Below are positions 12,451-24,597 of a stretch of DNA of 64,000 nucleotides, one piece after another. Under the pieces are notes generated by a model. The model was not told the DNA's origin and did no database searches. It saw only the letters and a program-made list of their open reading frames with translations. Source of the DNA: Tenebrio molitor (Eukaryota > Arthropoda > Insecta > Coleoptera > Tenebrionidae); the NCBI RefSeq assembly GCF_963966145.1, contig NC_091046.1, forward strand, positions 44,764,001-44,828,000, given 5' to 3'. Positions within the stretch are counted from its first letter, which is position 1. Every line of letters begins with the position of its first letter. The translations under genes were made by a program, and so were the position numbers.

Positions 12451-12502
12451 CGAACTTGAATGACACTTCTAGACTGAAAGAGCTTTTACACAAAAACTGC
12501 CT

Positions 12503-12515
12503 GAGCTTTTATAAC
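12503..12515 (-). promoter_or_regulatory. TATA box of receptor C
   Basis: Minus strand GTTATAAAAGCTC. The downstream stretch with AGTTTTTG and GTAAAAGCTCTTTC is also found in the promoter of receptor G, so the two promoters share ancestry. Confidence 0.6.
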
Positions 12516-12640
12516 CTAACGACTGCGCTGTCACACGCAACCGGTATAATTATTGTGCTGGTCTTTAATTTTTCTCAAAATATTTACTGTCAACCCTGTC
12601 ATTATTGTTATTAATTAATTCATTCGGTTGATTTCTGAAT

Positions 12641-12665
12641 TCTCGTGGGAAATAGGGCAAGTGGC
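12641..12665. promoter_or_regulatory. Upstream box 1 of receptor C
   Basis: TCTCGTGGGAAATAGGGCAA followed by GTGGC, about 195 bp before the ATG. It matches the box-1 consensus seen upstream of D, E, F, G and H. Confidence 0.5.
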
Positions 12666-12790
12666 AGTTAAGACAATTTTTAATTTAAGAAAATTATCTG
12701 ATGTTTTGTATTTTTACTGAAATGTAGGAGTAATAATTATTAATATTAATAAGAAAGGGTTCGCCTTTAATAGTTAGTTGTGCAATTGTG

Positions 12791-12834
12791 TTTCGTGAGA
12801 AAATAAGTAGTAGGACACAGCTTATTAATAATCA
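12791..12834. promoter_or_regulatory. Upstream box 2 of receptor C
   Basis: TTTCGTGAGAAAATAAG followed about 20 bp later by TTATTAATAATC, about 345 bp before the ATG. The same two-part arrangement occurs upstream of D, E, F, G and K. Confidence 0.5.
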
Positions 12835-13550
12835 AGGACAGGTGGCAGTAATTAGGTTAAAAAAGTCTTTTCGGTTACAGAACATTAAAAATTTAACCAA
12901 AGCTGTAGTCTTGGGTTGTTGGTGGCCAGATCCAGGTGTGAGTGGAGCAACACTAATCTTAATTCTTCTTAAATTATGGTAAAAGATATTTTCTTATTTT
13001 TCATTCCCGTTAATAAAATTTAATTTGTTAAGGACAAAAATTAATGAAAAGCATATGAGGTAGCACCCACTGGAAAAATTAATACTACTTATCTGGAGTA
13101 AGTTTGCTTTGTTTTAACAAATTGTACATAAAATAATTCAAAGTGCTAAATAACTGGATGCAAATAAAATGCATTAACGTTGTTCTGGCATAATTAAAGG
13201 CCATGCATTTAATTTGGTAGTAAAACTGTCTGCTGAATTAGGTGATGTTTTTCTAGGTTTGAGGTTATAAATAGCGAATGTCTAATGCATTGTTGTCAGT
13301 TTAACTCGTTTGCAATAGAAGAACACTCAGACATCGCGGGAAATTCAGCAACATGTTATGTTCATTTTGATAGGTCCTCATGTCAGGCACTTCATTGACG
13401 GAAATCACACAGTGTGTCCAACGTTAAAGAATAAATCATGGCCTCCCATTATATCAAAACAACGTGTACGGTGTTTACTATGTGTGCCATCAATGTTTCA
13501 TTTCTTTTTAAAATTAATAGAAAAGAAGACGTAACTTATTAATTATAGTA

Positions 13551-14024
13551 TACAGGGTGTCTCAAAATTCGCGAATTCCGAATTCAGAGCGTGGTAGGGA
13601 AGGACCTAGTGGAACTCGAAAAATACTTAGAAAAAAAAATCGCTCTTCCTGAAGAAGATATAAGCACTTTAATTTTGTTCAATACATAGCAACTTTCATA
13701 TCCATAGTGACGAAATACTATTCTAGCTACGTTGCCGTTCCATTTTTAGGAAAAATTACAAGAATTTAAAATTTTTTACTCCAAAGTAAAGCTATTCTTC
13801 AAAAAATTGTTTTCTGTTATTATTTTCCACAATCATCTACATCATACTCGTAAATAACAATAAACACTGAACTTTTCAGCCTGTATTTGAAGAAAACGCA
13901 CTTCAGACCAATGTATCTTTGTGGGGGGAGTTCCGAATTTTTTTTTATTTCCATATTTGGACTACTGAAGTGATCCCCTAGAACGCTCTGAATTCGGAAT
14001 TCGCGAATTTTGAGACACTCTGTA
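13551..14024. mobile_element. Complete MITE, TACAGGGTGTCTC family
   Basis: 474 bp with terminal inverted repeats of about 38 bp; the left end starts TACAGGGTGTCTCAAAATTC and the right end is its complement with one change (CTCTGTA). It is flanked by TA, as expected for Tc1/mariner-like target choice. It has no coding capacity. Confidence 0.85.
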
Positions 14025-14749
14025 TGTATTTAAAATACTCCTACATAAACATTAAGTATGTAATCTGTTATTTGTTTTTGAGAAGTTACAAACCCCAATT
14101 TACAGATTTTTATTTTTACTGAAATTTCTTTCGTTCACGATAACTTCTGCAAAAAAAGACCGAATGGAATGTTTCTTTGAAGAAAATAATTCTTTTAGCA
14201 GGATTTAAATCTAATCTGGTAACAAATTGTCACAAATTCTGCTTATTTCCCTTCTACTACAGCATCTGAAAACTGGAGCTGTCATTACATCCAGTCACTG
14301 TCGTCAAGTTTAATTTCCAATTTGTGATAAAATCCTTTTTTCTTTTTGTTTATTTTGTACTCTAATTTATGATGTGTTTTATAGCAGAAAACTTTGGGAG
14401 CAAGGAAAGAAGACGTAAATCATAATTAAAAAAAAATATATTCTTGATCCAATATTTAGTATTTAGTCTAATTATCGTATAAGACCTTTTTGACAAATTA
14501 TACCAAAACTTTTTCTGCCAGAAGTAATTTTGAAAAATGATTATGGAACTGGGAAGTCATGTATCCATATCGATATTTAAATTTTTCCTTCAAACAAATA
14601 CTTTTAAAATAAGGAATTAATTTTAAAGAATTATAGCGCGTCCACCACTTTTTGCAAATTTTATCATTTCTGTCCAAGGAGTAGATTCACGAAACTCAGA
14701 TATTTTTCAAATTGTTAACGAAACGGTGTACGTTTTATAAAATATGATA

Positions 14750-14959
14750 TACAGGGTGTATTTTTAAAATGTGCCGAAATTTTACCTAAGAGGTTGTGGG
14801 ACAAGGTAGAAGACTAAAAGCAATTTAAAAAAATTATCTCAAAAAATAAATGTCATTTTATTTTTTAACATTTAATTTTTCAAATATTTTTTACAAGTTC
14901 TACATGAAGCCAGTAACTCGTGGTTAAAATTTTTTCTTGCATTTCATTAACACCCTGTA
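14750..14959. mobile_element. MITE related to the 24.1 kb palindrome
   Basis: 210 bp bounded by TACAGGGTGT and ACACCCTGTA. Its interior (ACATGAAGCCAGTA, CTCGTGGTTAAAA) matches both arms of the palindrome at 24121-24597. The preceding 25 bp (GTACGTTTTATAAAATATGA) are shared as well, so the mobile unit may extend beyond the TACAGGG ends. Confidence 0.75.
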
Positions 14960-15019
14960 TATTTTATTATTTATAATTGCCACATTATAATATTGTTCGT
15001 TTCTGAAATTTAACTAATA

Positions 15020-15290
15020 ATGGATACCAAATTTACTTTTTAGGTGATATTAATTATGACAAATTATCAAGAAATCAAAATAAATAATTAAAAACAATTC
15101 TTCTCCCGGCGCATCCACCAATTTTTGATTTATTTGGTGATGACAAATATTTAACTGACATTTTAAATATCAAAATGAGATTTTTTTTTGTTGCATGCTC
15201 TACTACAAAATATCTAAAATCCTATTTTAATAGCTTGACTAATCTGTCAAACAATAAACACTTCGAAACTGCCTAACAATATAATCACAA
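15020..15290 (+). repeat. Duplicated segment containing motif copy 3
   Basis: About 270 bp similar to 22760-23030, with substitutions and small indels throughout. The frame that is open for 73 codons in the other copy is broken here. Confidence 0.75.
15105..15120 (+). repeat. Dispersed 16-mer motif, copy 3
   Basis: Exact core, but followed by A instead of T. Its flanks match copy 4 only. Confidence 0.9.
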
Positions 15291-16123
15291 AGTTAGAGAC
15301 ATCGTTGTGTATTACTGATTATACATATGTAGTTATTTTTTATTTATTCTGTTCTATTAACTAAATAATATGTACTTAGTACTAGTAAGCGCATCAAGAT
15401 GACAAATCAAACTAATTACTTGCATCAAATGAATTAAGAATTATCATTCTTGCACTGTGCGATCAACAATTACTTAGATAAAGGGCGGCTATGATTTTGA
15501 CAGTGTCAGATTTTTTTGTACCTTTGCTAACTCAGCTAATAAATGTCAAACAACTGTCGTAATGGTGTTTTCAATAACGGAGAATGGACATACAGCGTTC
15601 TTGCCTGTTTGACCGGTCTTCAATCTCTGGGCTTATCACAAAAACTCTAACTTTTCCTCTTAATGATATAATCTATTATTATAAAAAAAATATTGTCCCG
15701 ACCTGCCAAATACAACTCTATTAATTTTTTCGAAAACTAAGTAAAAATGCAAAATGAAACAATTGAAACAAATGAAAATTGTTGATAATTGTTATAACTG
15801 GTTCTAGTAATTATTGCTATAAATTAAAATATTCAGATTTATTTTAACAATTAGTGTGGTAATTACTGCAGATTGCTAGTTGGGTGATTTTCTACTTTAT
15901 TGTACTGGTACATAATATGCCACTTTATGGCCGCTAAGTGATGACATAAACCTTGTCATAATGACACTGTCGTACAATTTTAAAACGCTAAATTAACTAG
16001 ACATAGTTTGTTTATTTTATAAAATCACATATTTGTACTCAATCATTGTTATCAATACTTTATTCATCCAAACAAACTGTGGATGTTAAAAATAATCTAC
16101 ACAATTTGTCTACATTTACAAAC

Positions 16124-17460
16124 TTAATCGGTGCTGTTAAGATTGTTCGCTAGAGCAAAATAGGACCAAGCAGTTTTCAAAATCTGAAACCGAAACAATG
16201 ATGTAATTTAAGTAAATAACAAATATATCACCAACTACCTTCACGAAAGTATCTACAGAGAGATAAAATAAATTGAGAGCTGATATCTTGAAGGGTTTCT
16301 GACACCTGCAGGCGAAAAAGAGCAAACACTTCTGCACATCGAGAGGTGCGTCAGTCCAGTCGGATTCAAAAATCGCGTACGCAACGTTGCTGCTCTGGAA
16401 GAAAACTTAAAAACGATTCCATTTAGCAAATCTGATTTTACCTTGATTATGATTTCGTTGCCGAACCAGCAGTACATAAAAATTTCTACCATGATTGTGC
16501 TTCCGTACGAAACTACCGAATAAAATTCATTAGTGAAAGGTACTATCTAAAAAAAAGTATCAATAAAGTGTGCAAAAAAAATCGCAACTTACCACAGTCA
16601 GCTCGAACAGAGCCATGCCCAAAGACACCGCGCTGACGAAGAATTGCAACAAAATAATCCAGTTGAGGAACTGATTTGAATGTTCGGCAAATCTGAAACG
16701 ACGCTAATTAGAAGATGAATTGAAGTTGCGAATCTCACCTTAAAATTTCTTGGTGGTGGTTGATTAAGCTTTTTAATTTTTTCATAGTTGTCCTTTCCTT
16801 AAGAACCAGATTTCTCATGTCGTCGCACAAGATGTCGAATTGCGCCCCGGTGAATATGTTCAGGGCGGCGATCAAAGTATCCACGTTCAAAGTTGACGAG
16901 GCTATTACACAATTACTGACCACTTGGTAAACATACGTGATTTCATACAAGGGTGAAGTTTTGAAATTGTAAGGGTACCAAGCGAGAAATGGCAGTCGGT
17001 GCTGTCCAGCTGCAGTGTCGATCATGGGGAAGATTGACCAAAAGAAGAGAGCCCCAGCACAAAAGATCCACATTGTCCTGTACATGGTCTTCCACAGTTT
17101 AAAAGCTGTCACGATCATATTTATTTGGGTGTCGGTTTTGGGCTGGAACGAGTGCTCGCTGGCTGAAGCTATTAGCTGCTTGAGAATTCTCATGTTCCTC
17201 GAGAAGTTGTAAGTTTTGAAAATACTCAAAATCTGAGTGAGCAACACCAAGATAGTTTGCATCACTGCTTCGAAGTTGTCAAAAATGAAAAGCAAGTTGA
17301 TGGCTTGGGCGGCAGTGTGGGCAACTTGGAACGTCAGAATTGAGATTATGGCATATCCGGTGTACAGATTGAGCTTGTAGGTCTTATTCGGCCAAAGTCC
17401 AACAACTTTCAAGAAGAAAATGTTAGTTTTAATGGTCTGCATCCAGTCGAACTTTTCCAT
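16124..17460 (-). CDS. Odorant receptor D (7tm_6), intact
   Basis: Exons: 17460-16739, 16692-16593, 16546-16442, 16394-16239, 16183-16124; 380 residues. Introns are 46, 46, 47 and 55 bp. It starts MEKFDWMQTI; the upstream in-frame GTG at 17469 is not a start. Rough membrane stretches: 33-55, 65-85, 120-148, 175-205, then one each in exons 2 and 3 and one across exons 4-5. Signatures: HRLPFLAWYPYNFKTSPLYE, QFDILCDDMRNLV, YCWFGNEIIIK, SALNLFYLSVDTFVK. It is a close paralogue of E, with about 400 bp of matching upstream DNA, and a more distant paralogue of F. A GTTATATAAAC TATA box lies about 120 bp upstream. Ligand unknown. Confidence 0.93.
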
Positions 17461-17577
17461 GGCCGACACAAATCCTGAAAATATTTAGACAAGGTGGTGA
17501 GCAATACGTTCGTTTTAACAATCGAAAATTTCAGCTGAAAGTTCGGATGGAGAATATTTAGAAAAATTGTGGCTCAA

Positions 17578-17588
17578 GTTTATATAAC
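17578..17588 (-). promoter_or_regulatory. TATA box of receptor D
   Basis: Minus strand GTTATATAAAC, followed by TTGAGCCACAATTTTTC. The same block stands at the same place upstream of E. Confidence 0.6.
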
Positions 17589-17696
17589 TTTTCCTCGTTG
17601 TTTTTCAGGAGATTTTAATTACACTTCTGGTTAATAATGAAATGCGCCACCTGAAATATTTATTTATTTACGGAACTCTGCGACATTTTCGTGAGA

Positions 17697-17722
17697 ACTT
17701 GTCAGGTGCCACAAGAACAATT
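17697..17722. promoter_or_regulatory. Upstream box 1 of receptor D
   Basis: TTTCGTGAGAACTTGTCAGG followed by TGCCAC, about 240 bp before the ATG. Confidence 0.5.
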
Positions 17723-17826
17723 TTTTCGAAAATAAAATTGTGATAGATAACTAGTCCCTTGTTAACCGTTTAATTACCGTATTTAATTTGTTTGTGCAAC
17801 CTGCTTATTATTTGTCCGTCTGTTGG

Positions 17827-17863
17827 TTTCGTGAGACGTTTGGCATAAATTTTTAATAATCGG
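17827..17863. promoter_or_regulatory. Upstream box 2 of receptor D
   Basis: TTTCGTGAGACGTTTGG with TTTTTAATAATCGG about 12 bp further on, about 370 bp before the ATG. Confidence 0.5.
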
Positions 17864-18330
17864 AAAATAATAGTAGAAAAAATTCTTAGGGCTGCGTAAA
17901 TAAATGTTCAGTCGTTTACAGTGGTATTTAGTGGTGGTTACGTTAACCCTGGAAGCCAGTGGCAGACTGAATTTAGTGTAAGTTTGTTATTATACAGGAT
18001 GTCTCAGCTAAGACTTTAGAGTCTAATAACTCAGTTATTTTCCTGCGGATTTTTGTGAAATTTAATTAAAATGCAGATATTTTAGACGGTGAAGAATAAA
18101 ATCCCATTAATGCAATCACCCAGGTCTTAAAATCGTAATTTTTACATGCCTTTTTAAAATGTTGAATCAATTAAGATTTACATAAAAAATTGATCGTCAA
18201 TAAAAAATGCTGTAGGGAAAAACTCGTCCTTGAAAGACGTATGGTTTGTAAGAAAAAAGCAAACAACTGTGTTAAACGTGGCCGCAAATGCAAAAACGTA
18301 GACGCGTATGAAACAAACGCGCAATTTTGC

Positions 18331-18478
18331 AGAATTTTGGTCATCCCTTTTCGCAGAAGCGCAGGTGACATACTTGACGTTTATCTTGCTAACCTTATAA
18401 ACACTTACAAAGTTAAAGACAACATTTGGACGTAATTTATTATACTGGATGCTTTAATTCTTCCATAAAGGACTAAAA
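18331..18478. repeat. Block shared with 5961-6108
   Basis: Near-identical 148 bp sequence. It includes the end of the transposase fragment and adjoining element DNA. Confidence 0.7.
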
Positions 18479-18719
18479 CACGATCGGAATATTTTAGCAA
18501 GGTAATTTAGTTCACGAACGCTTCCTGTGTCTTCAAATAAATTGACGACTCTCTTAACCTTACATTTTGTAAAGCCTACATTTGGATAGTGTTCCACGAG
18601 AAAACGAATTGTGTCATTGAAGTTCTTACGACACTCTCCATAGGCAATTTTTGTTCCTTTTTCAACAATATTGAAATTTCTGCCGCTGTAGTCTATTTTT
18701 AGAGTATTTTCAATAAATT
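18454..18719 (-). pseudogene. Transposase N-terminal fragment (DUF4817-like)
   Basis: An open frame of 88 codons without an ATG. It reads YGECRKNFNDTIRFLVEHYP then CKVKRVVNLFEDTGSV, the helix-turn-helix pattern of insect transposases with a DUF4817 region (compare YGETRGNS and HLCEVGSD in the fragment at 34625-34798). It ends at a TAA, with no DDE core following. The assignment rests on pattern recognition, not a search. Confidence 0.6.
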
Positions 18720-19147
18720 TTCACAATTTGACGTTTCTAATAAAGCGCGCCCAATTTTGACAGACTTTAAAGGGTGTACAAAAAGTTGCTTGGCAATTAA
18801 TCTTCAATTGTTTCAAAAGGTAACTGCTCAAATACCTTCAAATTTTACATTCAATTTTTAACGACAAAATCTAATCTTTTCGTTGAATCAGACAAGTGAT
18901 TTACTTAATTGTTTGTGTAGAATGCTATTTTTTAATGTTTAACAATCTAATAATAATCGCGCATAATTTTCGATAAAGGAAACATGTGTTAAAATTACAT
19001 TTTTTGACTTGGGGTAATTTTATTATTACTAATTGAACCTTCACGGTCTAAAATATCTGCATTTTAAATTTCATAAAAATCCGTTGGCAAATAACGGAGA
19101 TATTAGGCTCGAAAATCTTAGCTGAGACAGCCTGCATATCGGGTGTT

Positions 19148-19308
19148 CATTTAAACTTCCGGTCAAAGTTGGCGTTGAAGAGTCGATTGTGAACGCACCA
19201 CTCGTGTAAAAACACAAACAACAGTAAGATTTAAACAGCTGATCCGTGATCCATAATCCTACGTTCACAATCGACTCTTCAGCGTCAACTTTGACGTGAA
19301 ATTTAAAT
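19148..19308. repeat. Foldback element
   Basis: Inverted arms of about 45 bp: GAAGAGTCGATTGTGAACG on the left and CGTTCACAATCGACTCTTC on the right, both flanked by matching ATTTAAA sequence. The spacer is about 55 bp and non-coding. Confidence 0.8.
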
Positions 19309-19799
19309 GATCTAAAAAATACAGGACACGACAATTTTGTTAAAAGAATTGCTTTCTGAAATGAGGCGACGATTTCCAAATCTCGCGCACTCAAATTTAG
19401 TTGAATGAATTATTTTGTTTCAACAAAATGAAGCTCCTCCGCACTCTAGAGACAAGTTTTAATTTCTTAATTATCTTAATCTTAATTTCTATACCAGTTG
19501 TATTTTATTATTAAGACCTGGTTTTAAAAATCATTACTTATTGTGTCAGGTTTTAAAATTTCGTTAGTATGGGCGTTGTAATAAAAAAATAAATTACTTT
19601 ATCTGCCCTTGCTGTTAAAGTAGCACTTTATCTACCCTTGCGGTGCTACTTGACTTTTTGATTTGAATGGATAAAAGCACACTTTAACATCTGCCATAGA
19701 AAAAAAAATATCTAACAATAACCTGGCTAAACAGTACATGAGAAAGAATAGTTACTATCAGGAAGTAAATGAGGAATAGTTTGAGCATCTTCTTTAGAG

Positions 19800-22080
19800 T
19801 AAATTCTAAATTGACATTTGTTTTTTTATTGCTTTAAAATATCTGGAATATTAGTTTTAATAACCGACTTATCGCGGAATCAGCCGATTCAAAATCAAAG
19901 AAATTCCTTTTCGAGAGGATTTCCCTTGCCATTCAACGTGGAAACGCTGCAAGCATTCGGGGCACTTTTCCAGATTCCGCAATATTATCGGAAATTTTTG
20001 TATTATAAAACAAAAATGTTATGTAATTATGTTATTAATATAAAGTTTTTCTGTTTTAATAATGATTTCATTACATTTTTTATCTGTTATTGTAATTATT
20101 GCAAAATATGCAAGAAATTTTCGAATTTTAAATGCAAAAATCTAAGAAAATAATTGAATGTGCACTTCATTTGGAAAAAATAAGCAATGCAGCTCAACTT
20201 GACACATCTTCCCATTTAAACCACCACGATGGTCTTGAGTTTTATAAAATTAGTTGCCAAAAAATTAAAATCTCATTTAATAAATATGTAGATCAGTAGC
20301 ATCCACGTAAGTCTCTGTAATTTTTCAGTATTTACTCTAAAACCGTTTTAGCAGAACGGAACTGGTTCCAAACATAATAGCAACCCTTTGTACATTATTT
20401 TGAAAATTTAAATAAATAAATAGTTTGTCTTTACTTTTACATGTTTATTAAAAAGTTGCTGCGGTTGACCAATTATTATTTCTGAAGGGTGTTCTAATAA
20501 AAAAAAACATGATCCCAGCAATACAAATATGTTTGGAATTCCGAAAAAAAACGAACAAAGTTTTAGAACAATCTCTACCTTCATATCAAGTGGTTAAGGA
20601 TTGCTCTGGGGACTGTATAATATACAAAATAATCTTCCAAAATTGCATCAGGCATCGAACATTTTAGAACTTTTGACGCCAAAAGACTTTGTTTATTCCG
20701 CAACGTGGTCCTCCACAATAGACAAATCACCACAAAATTTATACCAAACGTTAGCCTCGATATGTAGAAGAAATGTTCCAACATTAATTAGAAGCGGTCA
20801 GTACCCGACGGGTAGAGTACTAAAAGCACCAAATTAAAATCTTTGTTGGAAAATTATATTTGATATCAGCACTGTGATCCAGAGTAAAAACACCAAAGAG
20901 AGAGTCAAAAACTTGATTGGAAAATCTCAGCAGAAAAACAACATTTTTAGGATTCTTTATCTTGTGGGCAGAGTGTAAGAGACAAGCTTCAAATTATCAT
21001 CTCATTCTCATAAAAAATTCTGTTAAACAAAATCCAAATTATAAAGTGCTGTTATAAAAAAAAATAACATAAAAAAACCTCAGATTTATAAAAGTTAGCA
21101 ATTAAATTAGTCACTTACCTGTGCCAAGAGATGATTAAAAAGCACACTGCTAACAAGTTATTTATTAAGCAAATTTAGCACGGGACTAAGCTATAAAACA
21201 AAAGTGCGCGCCTTTATAACCAATAGCACGTGGTGGTAAACCAATAGCCAGGTGATGCGGTGTTACGTCAAGGAAAACAGCCAATCAACTAAATGCAAAT
21301 TAATAATTAATAGTTTTCTCCTAAAAATTATTTTTCATGAAAATACTGATTTAGTCGATGAAAAATGTTTATCAAATTTTATTTAAATTCTGATTTATTT
21401 AAAATTTTCAGTTTGAAATTGAAAAAACCTGTAAAAATGATTTGAATTAAGTTTGGAAATGATTTGCCAAAAAAGTGGTAATTTCGGTGTACTAAAAACC
21501 CCTGGAAGCTTAATTTATTCACAGGTGCAAATTGATCCATTATAATTATTTAGCGAGACAGTTGCCTTTATTTTCCTTCATATTTCATTATTAAAAAGCC
21601 ACGTAAAGAATGCCTGGAAGTTTTCCCACGTGAAATAACTACTTGTAATAATTAAAAATACTTGTATCTTGCATTTATTGGTAAACATTTCTCTATTGGT
21701 CCGGTTATTGAAGAACTTCATCAATAATTACAAATATAATTGTTACCGATGTGACAATAAGGGACTTTGTCTAGCTAATTATTTAGAGCGATTGCAGTTT
21801 GCGGACATATTGAAGTAACAAGTGCACGATACTTGTCAAATGCATGAAATATTCAAATGTTTTTTGCGTCTGAATCTCTTAAAAACTTAATGCTTCGTGC
21901 TACTCAAACTGTGTGGTCACAGTTTAATCTTCTAACCTGCCCTTCTAATTTTTTAATAAAACTTAACATTTTTTAGTGCATTTTTGAAACAACCAAAGTC
22001 GTTCACAATGAACCTAGCAAATACCTTTTAAATGAAATTTGGTATTGATCTAAGCAAATTCTACGTCAAAGGCTAGATTC
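19800..22080. repeat. Segmental duplication block, copy 1
   Basis: About 2.3 kb that aligns discontinuously with 28500-30830. Shared landmarks: TGCAAGAAATTTTC, GGTTGACCAATTATT-type sequence, the orphan promoter module, CACAGGTGCAAATTGATCC, and GCACGATACTTGTCAAATGC. Part of it is also present at 9830-10420. Short frames inside are not conserved between copies, so I see no gene. Confidence 0.7.
21110..21260 (-). promoter_or_regulatory. Orphan promoter plus 5' exon module, copy 2
   Basis: Minus strand: CCACCACGTGCTATTGG, then GTTATAAAGGCGCGC, then CTTGGCACAG joined to donor GTAAGTGACT (junction at 21119/21118). The nearest downstream start codon is that of receptor D, about 3.6 kb away. Confidence 0.55.
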
Positions 22081-22446
22081 GAATAGTATAATGCAAGGAT
22101 TGACGCTGATACCGCGTCACTATTGTTTACTGCAATTTGATTTAAATTTATTAAATAGTTATTGGAGAAAGGTCATTAGACATAATCAACACAACTAGAA
22201 CATTTTTCCTTATTATTCTTTGTCATTGCATTTCATTTATTATTTCATAATTTGTGGGTGTCTATTTAACTTTATGTCTGCAACCATCTATACAATTCTT
22301 AGCTTTACATTTTTTTTAATCCTTACACGGTATGATTTTGAATCCCATTGATGATTTTTTGAAAAATCCCAATCGTGATTGCTATAACAGTTGAATGCAC
22401 ATTATGTAACGAATTATTATTTTTCTGAATACGCATTCACAATTGT

Positions 22447-22580
22447 ATATTAAAAAACAAGTTTCATAAGAACAGTCTTGAAGCACGAATTCAAGTAGTT
22501 TATAAAACGAGTGGTGTAGCCACGAGTTATTTTAAAGAATCAGTGCTTCAAGGTCTTATGAAACGAGTTTTTTATAGTGT
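22447..22580. repeat. Hairpin element with GTAGC apex
   Basis: Arms read AAACAAGTTTCATAAGA and TCTTATGAAACGAGTTTTTT; the apex reads ACGAGTGGTGTAGCCACGAG. Confidence 0.65.
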
Positions 22581-22849
22581 TTTTTTTTGTAATTTGCCAT
22601 TTTTAAGCCGTTTTTAAACAAAAATATTTACTTTAGTCGATTTAGGGATTTTTTGTGACGGTTGGTAATGTCTTAATTTTAAAAGTAAAAATTTGATCAA
22701 GTCCCCTATAATATTTTATTATTTACAATTGACTTTGTATAATATTGCTCGTTACTAAAATTTACCTAATAATAGATACAAAATTTACTGTTTAGGTGAT
22801 ATTAATTATGACAGATTCTCAAGATATCAAAACATACTATGAAATTTCT

Positions 22850-22865
22850 CCCGGCGCATCCACCA
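22850..22865 (+). repeat. Dispersed 16-mer motif, copy 4
   Basis: Exact core. It lies inside a 73-codon plus-strand frame (22796-23017), but that frame is broken in the duplicate at 15.0-15.3 kb, so it is probably not a gene. Confidence 0.9.
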
Positions 22866-23289
22866 TTTTAGATCAATTTGATGACATCCATTTAAATGAT
22901 ATTTTAAATATGAAAATGAGATTTCTTTCTGTTGCATTCTCTACTACAAAATATACAAAACACTGTTTTAATATCTTGACTAGTCTGTCAAAAAATAAAC
23001 TCTTCGAAACTGCCTAAAAATATAATTACAAAGGTATGACATAACTAATACAAGCTGTTTATTTTAGCATTTAATTTATAAAAAATATGTACGTTGACTT
23101 TTTAGGTTGCCGCGATGGCAGAATTTACACAGAAAGTTTAATCCCACTAATATACAAATGACATAGCACAAAGAACTGAACAAAAATGTTTAAGTGTTGC
23201 CAACACAAAAAAGTCCCTAATACCAGTTACTAAAACAAGTGCTTTAACCTTTATTTAACAAATATCCACAGAAGTCGGCACAAAAAATG

Positions 23290-23415
23290 TTGTGTATCAC
23301 CTGTTTAGAAATAATTTTGCAAGTATGTACTCACATTTGCAAGCCTCGGCTATCGCCTCGGTCCATAAACTTTTCTCGCACTCACAAAAGTGCCGTTTCT
23401 GGCCTAGTGATACAA
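23290..23415. repeat. Hairpin with CCTCGGC apex
   Basis: TGTATCACC near 23290 pairs with TAGTGATACA near 23405; the apex reads GCCTCGGCTATCGCCTCGG. Confidence 0.55.
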
Positions 23416-24120
23416 ATAACTATTTATATATTCTGTTCTATTAATTAAATAATAGTGCTAGTAGCTGCTACATGATGGCAGATGAAACTGATTTTTTGCT
23501 TCAAAAGAATTAAGAATTATTGTTGTATAAGAATCTTGTAAATCCAGTACTTAAACTTAAAAGAAGTTTATATAATGTACTAATGAAATTATGTGGTTAG
23601 TTAACAATAAAATTGAAAATATTTACTTGAAACGTACTCTTTGATCTATACATTTTTCTAAATTAAATTATTGTTTGATCCTAAATATCAAAACAAACAA
23701 TTTTATCTACGATCGTGTAAAAAGTAGGCACTTTTTGCACTAAAAATCGTTGTCAAAGTTGACGTTTAGAGAACTGACGGTATCGTGCCACAAAACTTTT
23801 AGTGCACAATTTTATGGCACAGAACTGTCAGAATACATCAATACAATTTCTTGAAAACATTGTTTAGAAGTAGGTTGCTAAACGACGTGGTTCTCAAACG
23901 ACTTTGGTTATTCATAAACTATTGAATCAATAATTATTATTTTATACAAATTTATGTTGAAACCGGTGCGATGATCTCATGATCGTAGATAAAATGTTAT
24001 AAGACATTCATACGTGTGCACTCACATCCTTTAAAATACTCCCTCGTACCTCGGTCATATTTTAAACCCGTTCGTGCAATAAAGGATAACTTTTTACATT
24101 TATATCTTAAATAACTATTA

Positions 24121-24597
24121 TACAGGGTGTTATTGAAAGTTGTACAGATATTTTAACCACGAGCTACTGGCTTCACATTGAACTCGGAAAAAATATTTAA
24201 AAAATTCTATGTCAAAAAATAAAATTACATTTATTTTTTGAGCTACAATTTTTTTTAAATTGATTTTAGTTTTCTACGTTGTCCTACAACCTTGTAGGTA
24301 AAATTTCGGCACATTTTAAAAATATACCCTGTATATCATGTTATATAAAATATACGCCAATGCGAAGTAACCTATAGGAAAGATGCTTTAAAACAAGGAA
24401 ACCGCATTGGTGTACGTTTTATAAAATATGATATACAGGGTGTATTTTTAAAATGTGCGAAATTTTACCTACGAGGTTGTTTGACAACGTAGAAGACAAA
24501 AAAAAATTGTAGATATTTTTTCCGAGTTCTACATGAAGCCAGTAGCTCGTGGTTAAAATATCTGTACAACTTTCAATAACACCCTGAATGTAAAACT
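24121..24597. mobile_element. Large palindrome made of two inverted MITE copies
   Basis: Two copies of the 14750-14959 family face each other: 24121-24333 and 24434-24597. Complementarity extends into the spacer (CGCCAATGCG on one side, CGCATTGGTG on the other), leaving a loop of only about 40 bp. A transcript would fold into a hairpin with arms of about 200 bp. Confidence 0.8.

Larger units (their letters stand above)
12451..16123. other. Intergenic region between receptors C and D
   Basis: Holds the promoter and upstream boxes of C, two complete MITEs (13551-14024, 14750-14959), and motif copy 3 within a segment duplicated at 22.76-23.03 kb. A degenerate motif-like GCGCGTCCACCAC occurs at about 14636. 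No gene was found. Confidence 0.6.
17993..19136. mobile_element. TIR transposon remnant, TACAGGATGTCTC family
   Basis: 1.14 kb with long terminal inverted repeats of about 110 bp: the left end starts TACAGGATGTCTCAGCTAAG and the right end closes with its approximate complement, CTTAGCTGAGACAGCCTGCA. Inside, on the minus strand, is the N-terminal part of a DUF4817-like transposase (18454-18719). Most of the catalytic domain is missing, so the copy is non-autonomous. Confidence 0.8.

Noticed and set aside
14636..14650. GCGCGTCCACCAC as an eighth motif copy
   Set aside because: It lacks the CCCG start and has further mismatches; it could be a decayed copy but cannot be told from chance.
17904..17979. 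Plus-strand exon-like sequence upstream of D with a signal-peptide-like start and GTAAGT donor
   Set aside because: The E and F counterparts keep the GTAAGTTT but have indels that destroy the frame, and the E copy reads differently. It may mark a divergent non-coding transcript, but a protein is not supported.
22796..23017. 73-codon frame around motif copy 4
   Set aside because: The duplicate at 15.0-15.3 kb has stops and indels in this frame, so it is not conserved as protein.
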